Of a DNA stretch of 64,000 nucleotides, positions 50,344 through 62,735 are shown one piece after another (position 1 is the stretch's first letter; every line of letters begins with the position of its first letter). Made by a program: the position numbers and the translations under genes. The stretch spans positions 2,710,150 through 2,774,149 of the forward strand of contig NW_017265136.1 in assembly GCF_001638985.1 (NCBI RefSeq), written 5' to 3'. The notes beneath the pieces are model-generated. The model made no database searches and had not been told where the DNA came from. It saw only the letters and a program-made list of their open reading frames with translations. The DNA is from Phycomyces blakesleeanus NRRL 1555(-) (Eukaryota; Mucoromycota; Mucoromycetes; Mucorales; Phycomycetaceae).

Positions 50344-51803
50344 AAAAGCTGTCAATAAAAATCAAATCAAATAAAATAAAGCATAAAGCATAAAGCATAA
50401 AATATACATATACAGAAAAAAGAATCTGTATCGAATAATTCTGGGATCATACATGAATTGATTGAGCATAAACCGAAGGAGACGGCATTCTGCAATGGCA
50501 AAAGAAAGTTCGGATGTCATTCTGAGAAACGTCCCAAGGAATCTAAACAGTGAAAATAATAAGTATGAACAGTTCTTTTGTATTCTAATTTATTTAGTTC
50601 ATATGTCTTTGCTTACATTGGATAGCTTTAGACAAGGGAAGTTATGAGGTGAAATCGGAAGAGCATCAGATGAAGTGTGGTTGGAAAGCATTGAGATTGG
50701 GAGTGCAGACTGTCGACTGGTTTCTGGCTGAGGAAGATAGTTTAAAGGGATTCCAATTTGTGATGTTTCCAATGGTGATAGTAAAGGCTTCTGAATATCT
50801 TGTTGTGTTGACTGGTAAAATATTGATTAGATTCTCTTTCTCAATTAAATTTATTTATTTATTAATTAATTAATATATTATTCTTAACTATATATACATG
50901 CATTTACATATATGGATATATTTACCTGTGAACGGGAGACACAAACTGGACAAGGAGGATTTAGTGAAAGTGAAAATGGTAATGTGGCAAGACATGGTTG
51001 ACAAATGGAATGACCGCATGTTTTGCGGGACACGGCTGTATTTGGCTGTCGACAGAGGCACAATGCACATATTTTATTCTGGGCTGCACTGGGCATGGAC
51101 ATGCGGCGCCAAAGACCGGTTGGATCAATGGTATTAGACATCATTACTGGAGTTGCAAAAGGTAAAGGCACAGAAGCTGAAGCCGAGGCAGAGGCAGCAG
51201 CAACAGATGATGAAGAAGAAGAAGATAATTGATGTTGATATTGTTGTTGTTGTTGCAGTAGTAGCAGCGATGCTTGTGGTAATGGTGGTGCTGGTGGACA
51301 CGAAAAATCGGCGCCATCTGCAGCAATTGAGTGCTTTCGAAAGGCATTAGATGTCAATGACAGCCAATCTGATTGAACGTGTCCTTGAATAGAACTATCA
51401 ATTGCAGTAGAGAAAGGCAGACTAGATCCGGTCAACAGAGAGTGTCTTGGTGATTTTTCATGATCAGAACGTTTTATCGGTCCAAGGTTGTGTGGGTGAA
51501 TGTAATCCGTCAATTGAAGGGTTTCTAATGGGCATATCCATGTTATATAAAAGAAAGGACAGTGAGTGATTTTTATTTTATTTTATTTTATTTTATTTTA
51601 TTTTTATTTTTGATTGTAATAGAAGTAGTAATATTTGGTGCTCTTTTGTCCTCTTTGTATCGAGTATTTCTTTTCTTTTTTGTAGCTGTTAACCTCTTTT
51701 GATTTGGGTCTAAAGACTTATAAATTTAAAGGTTCAAGAAGAAGATAAAAGAAAAAGATTCATAGAGGTAGAAAGGAAGTGTGGTCGTACCTGTATTGTA
51801 CAT
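48155..51803 (-). CDS. RING-finger plus RRM protein, fungal type
   Basis: Eight exons on the minus strand: 51803-51791, 51524-50926, 50811-50617, 50542-50453, 50285-49956, 49730-49610, 49447-49092, 48967-48155; 838 aa; all phases agree. Residues about 157-199 form a C3HC4 RING: CALC, then after 13 residues CGHSICQPC, then CPVC, usually an E3 ubiquitin ligase module. An RRM follows (about 264-345): LKLSNIPWDVSQNDIRTFF, then IMMDRTTGKTLSDAYVEFVS, and KPLKGRVVTATECTQDELL. This is closest to hnRNP-like qRRMs. A conserved helical region follows (FITREEINSLLVVC; RPFENIISVIAKYPWH; DPTLLERLTRAGLMCPAF). The C-terminal ~270 residues are low-complexity (Lys/Ala/Thr and Glu-rich). The 13-nt first exon supplies the only suitable ATG. 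RING plus RRM recalls CNOT4, but the zinc ligands and domain order suggest a separate fungal family; role inferred only. Confidence 0.75.
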
Positions 51804-52554
51804 TTCGTAAACAACAAACTAAAAGATGGTTGTAGATGATGTGCGCTTGTATTTATACGATTTTAATTTATTTTTATTTTTTAAAAAAAAATTCTTTCTT
51901 ATAATTGCAACACTAACCCACACCCACACCCACATATATATATCTTTTACTAACCAACTATCTTCTGAGGAGCTTCATTATTATTATTATTATTGTCATA
52001 TTAAAATACGAGTACAAACTCTCTTTATTCTTGTTTGATGTGTTTGAAGTTAGGATAAATGAAATCAGGAAGCAAAAATATAATACTACCCTCTCTGCCC
52101 CTTAACATTTCTGGAATTTGTGAAATTTGATTAATTAATGCTTTTAGCAACTTACTGCTCTGTCTTCTTCCTCTACCTCTGACATTGTCTATACATCTTC
52201 TTCTTATTGTTAGTATTATACTTTGTAATAATTGCCATTAGCATTACCATTATCATTATCATGGTCTATCTGTGTATAAATAACAGAATCTTTGCTTTTA
52301 GTTCCTTTTGATTTTGATTGCTTATTGTATATTTTTTCTTTTGATGTAACTTTCTCCGTGGCTTATTTTGGCACTTATTAACCGCGTTCCCTTTCTATTA
52401 TTTCTGTTGCCCAAAAAAAGACAAGTCTAAAGAAGATTTACATTCGCATCCCCTTCCTAACCCAACCCCATCCCTTCTTATATAATACACCCCTTTTTCT
52501 CACCTGCCCCTTCTTTCTTTCTTTTATATATGTACATATGTATATATGGATATA

Positions 52555-52630
52555 TGTAAATGTAAATGTAAATGTAAATGTAAATGTAAATGTAAATGTA
52601 AATGTAAATGTAAATGTAAATGTAAGTGTA
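52555..52630 (+). repeat. (TGTAAA)n hexamer array, ~12 copies
   Basis: Near-perfect TGTAAA hexamers ending in TGTAAG variants. The minus-strand His/Leu-repeat frame is a shadow. Confidence 0.95.
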
Positions 52631-53959
52631 AGTGTATTTTATTCAGTTTTGTCTCCTTGAGGAATGAGACTCTTGAAGACAGAGATTTGTCTTGAAGATA
52701 ATCATCTATAATTTGTAAGAAATAACGATAATGATAAACATCTTTTGTATAATTCAAGTAATTCTTTATTTCACCAAATACAAAGAAAGATGTTGCTTAT
52801 TTTCTATTCTTTTTGTTTTATTTTTGCTTTTTTTGTAGCTGTTGTGTCCCAGAATACATCAAATTAAGCAATGTTAAATACATGCATGCACTTGACATTC
52901 TTTCAACACACTGACATATAAATATAAAGCTTTCTTTGATAATATTTATTTATTTATTTGGTTGGTTGGTTTGTTTCTTGTAGAGTCTTTATCAGACAAT
53001 ACACATAGACATTATCCCTCCTTTTCCTAATCTTTGTCCATTTCTCCGCATTGTTCATTGACACTATTGTACAAGGAATTGATATTGTAGATATATATTA
53101 TTCAAATTAAATCAATTATAATAAGATTTATATGTAAACAAAGTCATTATCATTATTAAAGAAAGAAAGAAAAAAACATTATCCTAAAGCTATTGTCTTT
53201 TTTTTTTCAAGACCTTGATTGATGATGTCAAACGCAAAAGAAAAGAAATAAGAGCTTATTAATTATGCAAACAAAAAAGAAAAGAAAAGAAAAGAAACAA
53301 GGGGAAAAGATTCAAACAAAAGGGGGTTTGATTAGATAATGGTAGTCAACATTTTACTACCATAATAATAGAATCTGTTAGAGCCCAATAGATTTGAAAG
53401 TTTAGTGCCTGTGTACAGAAATTGAATTGAATTGAATTGAATTGAATTGAATTGCGTTCACCTTTCCAGATTATTTACTTTAAACGGCAAACAACTAATT
53501 ATAAGCCATCGATTTGTTCAGGAGCATTCATTCACTCAATTACACTCTTTTATTTTCTTTGTAGTAGCATTTCAGTATGTCGATCTGACGGTATAACTAT
53601 ATATCAAATAAAAATCAATTAATATTCAAGGGGTGTCAAGGTTGTATTAAATGTACTGCAGAACCCTTTTTTGTTCCTTTGTAAAAGGGTGGCACACATA
53701 CACAACATGAGCTCATTAAAACTATATAACATAAACCATTAGCAAAATAAAATAGCTGTTAGGATATGCAAAAATAAAATAAAGAAAGATAAGCTAACAG
53801 AATTGAAATATTGTTGAAGTAAAAATAACAGCTGTCATTCCCTGTTAACTGTCGTTCAAAGTACAGATAACCAAAGCTACGAGTGTATGAGTATATATAT
53901 TATGGCGGATAATAAAAAGATGTTAGGGTATATAAAAGAAAAGGAAAGAGTCTATTTGT

Positions 53960-54022
53960 AAATATTTTGAACGTTTTGTACGTTTTGTACGTTTTGGTAC
54001 GTTTTGGTACGTTTTGGTACAA
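53960..54022 (+). repeat. GTACGTTTTG(G) minisatellite
   Basis: Five to six copies of GTACGTTTTG growing to GTACGTTTTGG, flanked by TATA-rich spacer. It is unusual here for its CG dinucleotides. Confidence 0.85.
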
Positions 54023-57000
54023 CTTCTTCTTCTTCTTATTTTTATGCATATGAAAAAAAATACAACACTTGATTTGAGGGGTTATAGGCTGTTACATGAT
54101 GTTGACACTCAACATATATGTATAGATTCCCAAGCTCATTACATTTAATATGAGTAAAAAAGAATGACTACAGTCAAGCACTGAATTGATATACTTATCC
54201 ATGGTATATAAATATGTATGTACATAATAAATAACAATCTCCATCTCACTAGTGCGGTATGACCAGCCAATATGTACAAACATTCATACCACGTACACCT
54301 AATTATAGACTAATCTCACTGCATTATTCTCATTATACTTGTAAAAATTATCACAAGATATCAATAAGATATGCGTCTTTTTTTTTATATGCATAATACA
54401 AAAGCGTGCACGCATCTTTTAGATTCTTCCAATTAGCTTGATCTATTATATTATTCTATATCTTTTTTCGTATTTAATACTAGTGAAATCATATGCTTTT
54501 CTTCTTATTCTTAATATTCTTATTCTTCTTTATCAATTACTCGAGAATTATCAAAAGAAACATATAATAATGGTAATAGTTGTACAAGAGCAAAACATTA
54601 ATTGGAAAAAGCTTATAAGTTTAGCCTGGGAGACATTATGTGCTTTTACAAAATATATATATATATATATATATCAGTCATTTTTGCCCACTCTGATATG
54701 ATTTCTTGATAAGGAATGCATGTAGCTATACCCTTCTTTTTCCTTGTAAATATCAACCAGCTGTCAAAAAAAAACCTAGGAGCAATATAAGAACAAGAAG
54801 AAGAGAAAGAATTTAAGGGGGAGTGATGGGGGAGGAGCAATGTCATATATACATATATATTCTTTAAACCCAAAAGGCAAATCAAAATTATCAATGTGTT
54901 GTGGTTTTACTCATACTTATTAAATTTCAAATTACAATTATAATCACACTGGTTATATAGAAAGCCATATAAACTTTAGCAGAGGCAATGGATCAGTATT
55001 TAATCTAATCCTTCAAAATAATAGTGAAGAGATGACACCATAGACGAGATATATACATAAGACTATGTTACCCTCTCAATTGGAATATATAAAATATAGA
55101 GGTTATACTTGAGTACACCAGTACATATTTGCCAGTGATATCAAAAAGACATGCTTAAATACAAAATACAGCCCATAAGAATAATAGAAAAGAAGAATAT
55201 CTTGTGTCAAAATGGATTGACAAATTGGGAATATTCGATATCTTCAATGCTAAAAAAAAAAGGTTTCAAAATAATCGTTTGAACCTCTCCCCTCTTTTCA
55301 TTATTCTTTTCCACAAAATGTATACTATTTATATTGATGGTCTTGACAAAAACAAAACAGAATGCACTATGATGTGTTTAGAAATTCAATTATCTTGTCA
55401 CAGAATCATAATTAACAAGAGAATATCATATACACTATCATTGTTCATTCTTATTTTCAAAGTTGATCTTTTGATAAACCCAAATCTATCAATCTCTTTA
55501 CTTTCTTTGTGTGTACCTCAAATGTGTCTCAAAGTACGCTTAAAGAAGGAACATTTATTTTCTCATTTTCATATTGTAACCAGATATAATGTACCCATTT
55601 GTTCATTTAAGCTTGATTTTGTTGGTTGATGACGCTGTGCCACATTTAGATAACCTGTAGATCGGATGTACCCGAGAAGGTAGTCAGACTCTCTCTCTCT
55701 CTTTCTCACTCTCGTTCTATATATATATATATATATTGTTCACAAATAACCCCTCTAGAAAAATAAAGACATAAATGACTACACCCACTACCACTACCAC
55801 TACCATTATAGCCATACTAAAGAATATATATATGAGAAAGACCCTTTTATGATTATCCTTCTTCTCTCTCTCTCTGTGTGTGTGTTTTCTTGGAAGCAAT
55901 AATTTGACAAAAAAAAATACTAGTGGAATTGGAGTTTTGTTGTTGTTGTTGTTACTGTTTTTTTATGGCTATTTGTTTCTCTTGTAGTGAGTATTAGATT
56001 CCATTACTTTTTTCTTTTTACGAGTAAATCCTAATATTTACCTTTAATTCTATAACTTAACATAAATAATCTTTTATTTTATTTTGTTGGGCAATATAAA
56101 TTTCTCCTTTGGGCTTTTCTGTTTCCTATTGACTTGGTGATAAATGGTCAAATTCAAGAGACGAATTTTGTATTTATTTGTCGGGCTTCAAATAATCTGG
56201 CATGATTTGTGGTAAGGGATCTTGCATACTTTTCTGATAAAGTAATCCTGATCTCGTTTGTGTATACGGTTTACTAAACCCACTCGCATATGTACCTATA
56301 GATAAGCAGGTAGAGAGATACTTATGGTCTCTAGTAATAATTTCTACTGTTGTTAGAGATGTATATCTATATCTATATTTATTTATTTATTTATACATGT
56401 GTATGTATAAATTAGAGTTTTGACTTTTAAGAACTTGTAACCTCATGAGGCACCATATTTTGAAGTGGGCTTTTTTTCTTGTGTAAAGTAATAAGCTGAA
56501 TGTGCAAAATTGATTGGATAGATACGGGAAATCTTAAAACCTCGATAATCAAATAAGTAAAAAACAGAAGAAGACACAAAATATAAATATAAATATAAAT
56601 ATAAATATAAATATAAATATAAATATAAAACGATGACGCGCAATAATATTGGTAAAATCTGGTACACAACACTCACATACACACGCTCACTCACGTTCAA
56701 ACGAACCTTTTCTCTCTCTCACAAAGAAAAAGGGTAGCTGGCCCTTGCATGGTTCACATTTATTGAATGGCAATGATAAAAATGAAAAGGATGAAACTTG
56801 TTTTTTTTTAGAAAAAAAGAATATAATAAAATATATATTTGGAATATTATAAATCTAGATGATATTCTGTAAAATAAATAAATAAATAATGTAATATAAT
56901 ATAAATATTCATTACTTTTTGCATAGATGAAACGCATTTTAAAGAGAAAATAACATGTGCTTTGAAGCTATTTAAGAAACAAAACACATGGCTTTGATAG

Positions 57001-57233
57001 TCAATGTCTATTACTTGAGCCATAAAAGAAACGATGTTATATTGAATACTTGGATCATAGGCTTTGAATTGATTAGGATTGGATTGGATTGGATTGGATT
57101 GAATTGAATTGAATTGAATTGAACTGAACTGAACTGAATTGGATTAAATTCAGATAATGAATAATATATATATATATACACAATATTATATATATATATA
57201 TATAACAATATTACATAAATGGTAGTGTAATCT

Positions 57234-57249
57234 GGTTACCTTGGTAACC
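57234..57249. promoter_or_regulatory. inverted repeat GGTTACC-TT-GGTAACC
   Basis: Perfect 7-bp arms around TT, about 420 bp before the NDT80-like start codon, in otherwise AT-rich sequence. It is a plausible dimeric-factor site; no known factor is assigned. Confidence 0.4.
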
Positions 57250-57666
57250 AAAAAAAGAAAAAAAAGTAAAAGAAGAAAAGTCTATTGGCATACATCTTTT
57301 TATATATAAAAAAAGCAAAAAGACAAAAAGGGTAAAAAGAAGACAAAGAATAAGCAATGCCTAAAATAAATAAGTAAATATATATATATATATATATAAA
57401 GGACCTTACATAGCTCAAGCCATTGCTAGTCAAACCCTATCAACTTACACTGCTTCTCGGTTCGCCTTTAGCAAAACCATCTTTTTTGCCTTTTCTAACC
57501 ACCTTGTTCTTGATCCACACACATGGCCATCGTCTCACGTGTGTAGATGGCTCTTGTAGTACCAAATTAGAGAGAAATACCCAAAAAAAAAAAAAAAACA
57601 AAAAACAAAAAAGAAAAAGAAAAAAAAAAAGGGTGGCAAATAACTCGGAGCGTGTGCATTGGAGCG

Positions 57667-59934
57667 ATGCAAGACAACAAATGGTCACCCGCACAAGAGT
57701 CTTCCAACTACATGGCCCTTTCCAACTATCCTTACAGTAACGAATATCCACCGCACCCGGCTGGTTCCAATAGCAGTGGTTCGTCTCATCTCGCCATGTC
57801 ACAACCAATTCAAGGGTAAGTTACTTTAGTACATCATCTACATTTAAAAAAATAATAAAAAATAAATAAAAAATAAAACTAAAAACTAAAATAAAAATAA
57901 TAATAAAAAAGAATCATATACAAGATATACATACATACACAAAATTAACTTTTGCACTTCATCATTTACTAATCACCATAAAAAAAAATCGAAATAAAAT
58001 TCTTTCCTTCAGGATGCTCTCAATGTCTCAACCAACTACCCCACGCCCGGACGTAACCAGTCCAACATCTCCAGATTCAGCAAAGATGTCCGGTCCTCCT
58101 AATCTCATTCGCAAACGCCCTCCTCTGCCTTCTCGAGCTGCCAGCTTTACAACCACAACATTCCATTCTAATCCCTACCCCAATGGAGCTCCAATTCGAC
58201 GCCGTAGAACAGAGTCATCCATGTTTACTTTTGAAACAGGTCCTGGTTTTTCGAACACTAAGCAATTACTGGAGATCTGGAATATGGACCAAACAAACGG
58301 GTAAAGTTTCACTACAACACAATACCCTAAATTACACTACACTACCTTTTATTGCATTATAGTGCAGTGCATTGCAGTGCATTGCAGTACAGGGCAGTAT
58401 AGCTTATGAAAAAAAATCCCCAGATACACACATACACTTATACACACGTACACTTATACACACGTACACTTATACATACATAAACAAATTCTTCTTCTTG
58501 GTACTCTATATTATCTTAATATTTCTTATTAGGTACCACCTTCAAATTCAAGTCAAAATGGATCGAGGTTTCTTTCGGGCTGACCAAGACTGGACGTGTT
58601 ATCGACGCAACTACTTCCAAGTCAGTGCAGCATTCGAAGTACATGGCCTGAATTACCTTCTACAGTCTCCTGAAATACCCTGTCTCGTAAAGTCCGAGAA
58701 TCAAGAACTTCACCAAGTAGACTACTTCACGATTGGTGTCGGGGCACGTATCTCAAGCGGCGAAAAGAAGATTGATCTTGTACAGCACACTCCTAAGCGT
58801 GACAAGGGTCCTCAGATGGTACCTGAACCTCGCATGGTACGTGCAGGCGGAAATCTCCACCTGGCCACGGTAGGATCAAATCACAATGTTGTTACCTTTG
58901 AACGCATGCAATTCAAAACTGCTACTGCCAACAATGGGAAAAGACGTGCTGCCCAACAGTACTATGAAATTGTCGTCGATCTGTACGCAAAAACCACATC
59001 TGAAAAGACTTTCCGGGTTGCCACATGTGTGTCTGCCCCTCTAGTGGTCCGTGGTCGCAGTCCCGGTCACTATGCAGATTCACATACACGTTACCAAGAC
59101 ATCGAGAATGGTGCTGGAGGTGTAGGAGGTGTAGGAGTAGGAGGAGGAGGACCTTCTGTAGCTGGTCCACCGCCGTCTGCCTTTGGAATGGGCATGGGAG
59201 AAGAACAACGTTATGGTGGAGGACCAATACACTCGCGTTACATGAGTTTGCCAACATCGCCTGTTAATGATTTTGGTTACTCGTCTGGGTATCAGGGATA
59301 TCCTTACCAAAGCTACGCTTCGGTTGTGTCGCCTACAAATTTGCCATCTTCCGCAAGATCGGATGACAGCAATCAGTCTATGCGTGCCGATGTACCTTTC
59401 ATGGTCAACCCTGCCCCTTATTCGATAAGCCAACAACAACAACAACAGCAACAACAACAACAACAGCAACAAGGACCTTCTGGAAGTAATAATACCCATG
59501 ATGGTGCATACTTCCCATCTGGACATCCTATGGACACTTCAATGGCACATTCACGTATTACTTCGTCTTCATCTTCTAACAATAGTCAGTCGGTTTATGA
59601 TCGTCAGGAACCATATTCATCTATCAAACCTGAGCCTATCGGTGAATCTATGGGAGCAGACAAATATTGGCCCGGCCCTCCTATCCAACGACAGTATCCT
59701 CCTAATGATGTAAATGTACGATATGCACCCCAACATCATCACCAGCAACAACAACAGCAACACCACCACCACCACCAGCAACAACAACAACAACAACAAC
59801 AGCAAGGCTATGTAGGATCTGGTTATCCTTATGCCAACCACCACGACAACAATGGACCTTTCCCACCTGTGCTTGATCCTTCTATTAATACCAGTAGGCC
59901 CATGTCGCCTGACAAACACTTTTCTGCTTCTTAA
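57667..59934 (+). CDS. NDT80/PhoG-like transcription factor
   Basis: Three exons (57667-57815, 58013-58300, 58533-59934) in phase; 612 aa. The N-terminus is Pro/Ser/Thr-rich. The DNA-binding domain spans about residues 135-345: FSNTKQLLEIWNMDQTNG, VKMDRGFFRADQDWTCYRRN, NYFQVSAAFEVHG, then VGARISSGEKKIDLVQHTPK, VTFERMQFKTATANNGKRRA and QQYYEIVVDLYAK, ending RVATCVSAPLVVRGRSPGHY. This order and sequence are those of the NDT80/PhoG immunoglobulin-fold domain. Relatives: yeast Ndt80 (meiosis), Neurospora vib-1, Aspergillus XprG/NdtA (starvation, development). The C-terminal half is Gln/His-rich with two long tracts (about 446-465 and 550-575), typical activation regions. Start ATG 57667 is followed by DNKWSPAQESSNYM. 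Which paralogue role applies cannot be told from sequence. Confidence 0.9.
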
Positions 59935-60200
59935 TGCCAAAGTATTTTCTTTCTTTCTTTTCTTTCTTTCTTTCTTTCTTTCTTTCTCTGCCTATCTTTT
60001 ATTTTGATTTTACCAATTTATTATCCTTATTACTATTACCATTACCACTATTATTATTATTACCATTATTATTATCATTATTACATTTATTATTATTACA
60101 GCTATAATTTATATTTATATTTATATACATATATACATATATATTGTCTTATTTTTGCTTATCCAAGAAGTATTTCTTTCGCACAAACACAAACACGCAT

Positions 60201-60235
<35 letters not shown>

Positions 60236-60680
60236 TGTACAAGATACGCAAAGGCTCCCACTCACACGCAAACCAATACCCATACCAATACCAACACGCA
60301 AATACGCTTCATTTTTATTTTCCTTACCTTACCTCTTCCTTTCCTTTCCTTTATCTTTTAATTATATCGTTTCCCTATTATTATTATTTTGGCCTGTATA
60401 CCCTCAAGACACATAAATTTAAATATTTTCTTACAACTAATCTTTTGGGTGTGTACTCGAGTTTTTCTGTCTGTCTGTCTACACACATACCTACATACCT
60501 ATACATACACACACACACACACATAAGAGCAACAACAAGCATGCACACTAGTTTAACTGATGTGACTACTAAGATTATGATTTTTGTATTAATGAATCCG
60601 AGACCTTTATTTTAAATCTTCTCTTAATCTTTCTCTCTCTTTCTATATATATATACATATATTTATAATTTTAAAAAGAA
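59935..60680. other. spacer between NDT80-like and ABHD11-like genes
   Basis: Begins with TTTC repeats (59942-59988) right after the NDT80 stop, then TTA/CCA repeats, an ACAG array (60200-60234) and CA tracts. The frame at 60004-60615 is a repeat translation. TATA-rich sequence at about 60642-60670 precedes the hydrolase start. Confidence 0.6.
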
Positions 60681-61855
60681 ATGTTCATTCGTCGATTAGT
60701 TCAGACTACCCAAAGACATTACTCATCAAACTCGGTGAGATTGTCATTTGACAAGTACTCATCCTCCTCGGACAAATCGCCTCTTCTAATTTGTCATGGT
60801 CTTTTTGGCTCAAAGCAAAATTGGAAATCACTTGCCAAAGCCATGGCTACACGTCTTGACCGAGATATTTACGCCATTGTAATAAACACACACACACATA
60901 TATATATATAAATATGTATATTAAATAATTTGAGGTGTATTGGGTGGGGGGGTTTTTTTTGCCTTTGTCTTTAGGATTTGCGTAACCATGGTGACAGTCC
61001 TCATATAAAAACCCATACATATGATGCCATGGCCAATGATCTAATCACATTTATTGCTGAAAACAATATTCATAAACCAGTATTACTTGGGCACTCAATG
61101 TAAGACTAATTAATGAAATCCAATAACAACAACAACAACAAAACATAAAACTAAACCATATTACACTATCTCTTACCCTCCTCTTTAATTGACTATATTT
61201 AAAAATGACCAAAAAAAAAAAGGGGCGGAAAGGCTGTCATGACAACCGCATTCAAGGCTCCAGAAACGGTCTCCAAGCTTATTGTGGTAGACATGCCACC
61301 GGTATCTTTAAAGGTCTCGAGCAACTTTGCAACTTATGTCGAAGCAATGAAAGAAATCGAAGCCGCAAAGGTCCGCAAGCAAAGTGAAGCCGATGCTCTT
61401 TTGGCCCGACATGAACCCAATGTTGGGGTCCGGATGTTTCTACTGACCAACCTTCGGCGCCAGGAAGACGGTACGATGAAGTTTCGGGTACCCCTTTCGA
61501 TTCTTGGGCAGGCCTTGTCGGGCGTAGGTGGGTTTGAGACAGTCGACAGGGTTTACAACAACAAGACTTTGTTTATTGCCGGTGGCAAGAGTCCTTATTA
61601 CCCACCATTCCTTGAACATGCTGATCAAATCAAACAAATGTTTCCAAATTCACGTCTCGAGGTTGTCGAAAACGCAAATCATTGGGGTAAATTATTATTA
61701 TTATTATTTTTTAAAAAAAAAAAAAGATTAAATATATATATATATTCATGTAACCTGGATTTTGTCTATTATGTTTGTATTCTGTAGTACACGCTGAACA
61801 GCCTGAACAGGTATTGAAACTGGTTTCTGGATTCTTGAATGATGAAGCAAAGTAA
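60681..61855 (+). CDS. ABHD11-like alpha/beta hydrolase, probably mitochondrial
   Basis: Four exons (60681-60878, 60975-61099, 61223-61686, 61788-61855) in phase; 284 aa, typical length. The N-terminal ~20 residues (MFIRRLVQTTQRHYSS) are basic and acid-free, like a mitochondrial presequence. The alpha/beta-hydrolase core shows LLICHGLFGSKQNWKSLA (oxyanion region), DLRNHGDSPH, the nucleophile elbow GHSMGG, LIVVDMPPV, then TLFIAGGKSPYY and the catalytic His in VENANHWVHAEQP. The HG(L)FGS and D-M-P-P motifs match the ABHD11/YGR031W (Imo32) family; human ABHD11 protects the mitochondrial 2-oxoglutarate dehydrogenase complex. The Ser is in exon 2/3 (SM|GG), the His at the exon 3/4 border (HW|VH). 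Confidence 0.9.
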
Positions 61856-62735
61856 AAAATAATAATAAATAAGATAATAGAATAATTAGACTTTATGTTT
61901 TTCACCAAATATATATATATATATATAGATACACATATATACATAAAAATAAATAGAGTATTATTAGATTTCTTGAAGCGTAATTGTTGAATAAATGATA
62001 TAACAATAATAATATAAAAACTGTGCGCATTAACATACATATATAAATGTATGTATGTATGTATGTATGGGTGGGTGGGTTGGGTTTAAGGATAAAATCA
62101 TTTAATAATTTCTGTAAATATCATGAATTCAAGTTCTCTTGGTATTCGAATGCGTCTATATGCTTGTCAAGTTTACTGTAATATTTTCTTAACAAAAATT
62201 AAAGAAAAAAGTATATAAATATAACCATTGCATCAAGTCAGCTTTCAATCATTACAATGTGGATATTTTTCCAGAAAGTGGGTTCTTTTATGGTTATGGG
62301 ATTTTTTTTATAAGGAAAAAATAGAGTATATATATATATATATCAACATTATGTTCAATTGACAAGCATTTGTATGTGCGTATGTAGGTATGCAGGTATG
62401 TAGGTATGTTGGTATGTTGGTATTTGTAGGTGTGGATGCGAGAATTTGCGTGGGAGTGCGCGTATTTACGTGTGTGCATTGCATAAAATATTTGATAAAA
62501 ATGGCTTATTGTATACACACTAAAGAAACGAAGAAGAAAAAAAGAGAGAGACATAAAGAGAGATGTGTTTGTGTGTGTGCTTGTGTGCTTAGAATAAAAT
62601 GGAGTAAATATATTAATATGTGTATATAAAGCAAGATGAGGTAAAATAAAGTGAAATGAAATAAAAGAAGGGGGGGATGTAAAGGGTGAATGGTAAAAGG
62701 TGGGGCATAATATTATAAAGGGAAAATGGATACAT
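61856..62735. other. convergent 3' spacer
   Basis: Between ABHD11-like (+) and bZIP (-). Holds TATG/GGGTGGGT repeats (62045-62085) and GTAGGTATG repeats (62385-62430). No coding frame supported. Confidence 0.6.

Larger units (their letters stand above)
51804..57666. other. long AT-rich spacer with simple repeats; no gene supported
   Basis: About 5.9 kb. Repeats include TTTTA (51571-51610), (TGTAAA)n (52555-52630), AATTG (53418-53455), GTACGTTTTG minisatellite (53965-54022), (TATAAA)n (56580-56628), GGATT/GAATT/GAACT pentamers (57072-57142) and several (TA)n. A 141-codon plus frame at 55204-55629 has AT-driven composition and no motif, so I do not call it. A perfect 7-bp inverted repeat lies at 57234-57249 (see separate entry). 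The last ~250 bp (57420-57666) are more GC-rich and look like 5' UTR of the NDT80-like gene. Confidence 0.5.

Noticed and set aside
55204..55629. 141-codon plus frame
   Set aside because: AT-driven residues, no motif, no spliced partner and no recognisable family; probably chance.
58922..59526. Minus frames with Leu/Arg/Ser repeats in the NDT80 exon
   Set aside because: Antisense of CAA/GGA-rich coding sequence of the clear NDT80-like gene.
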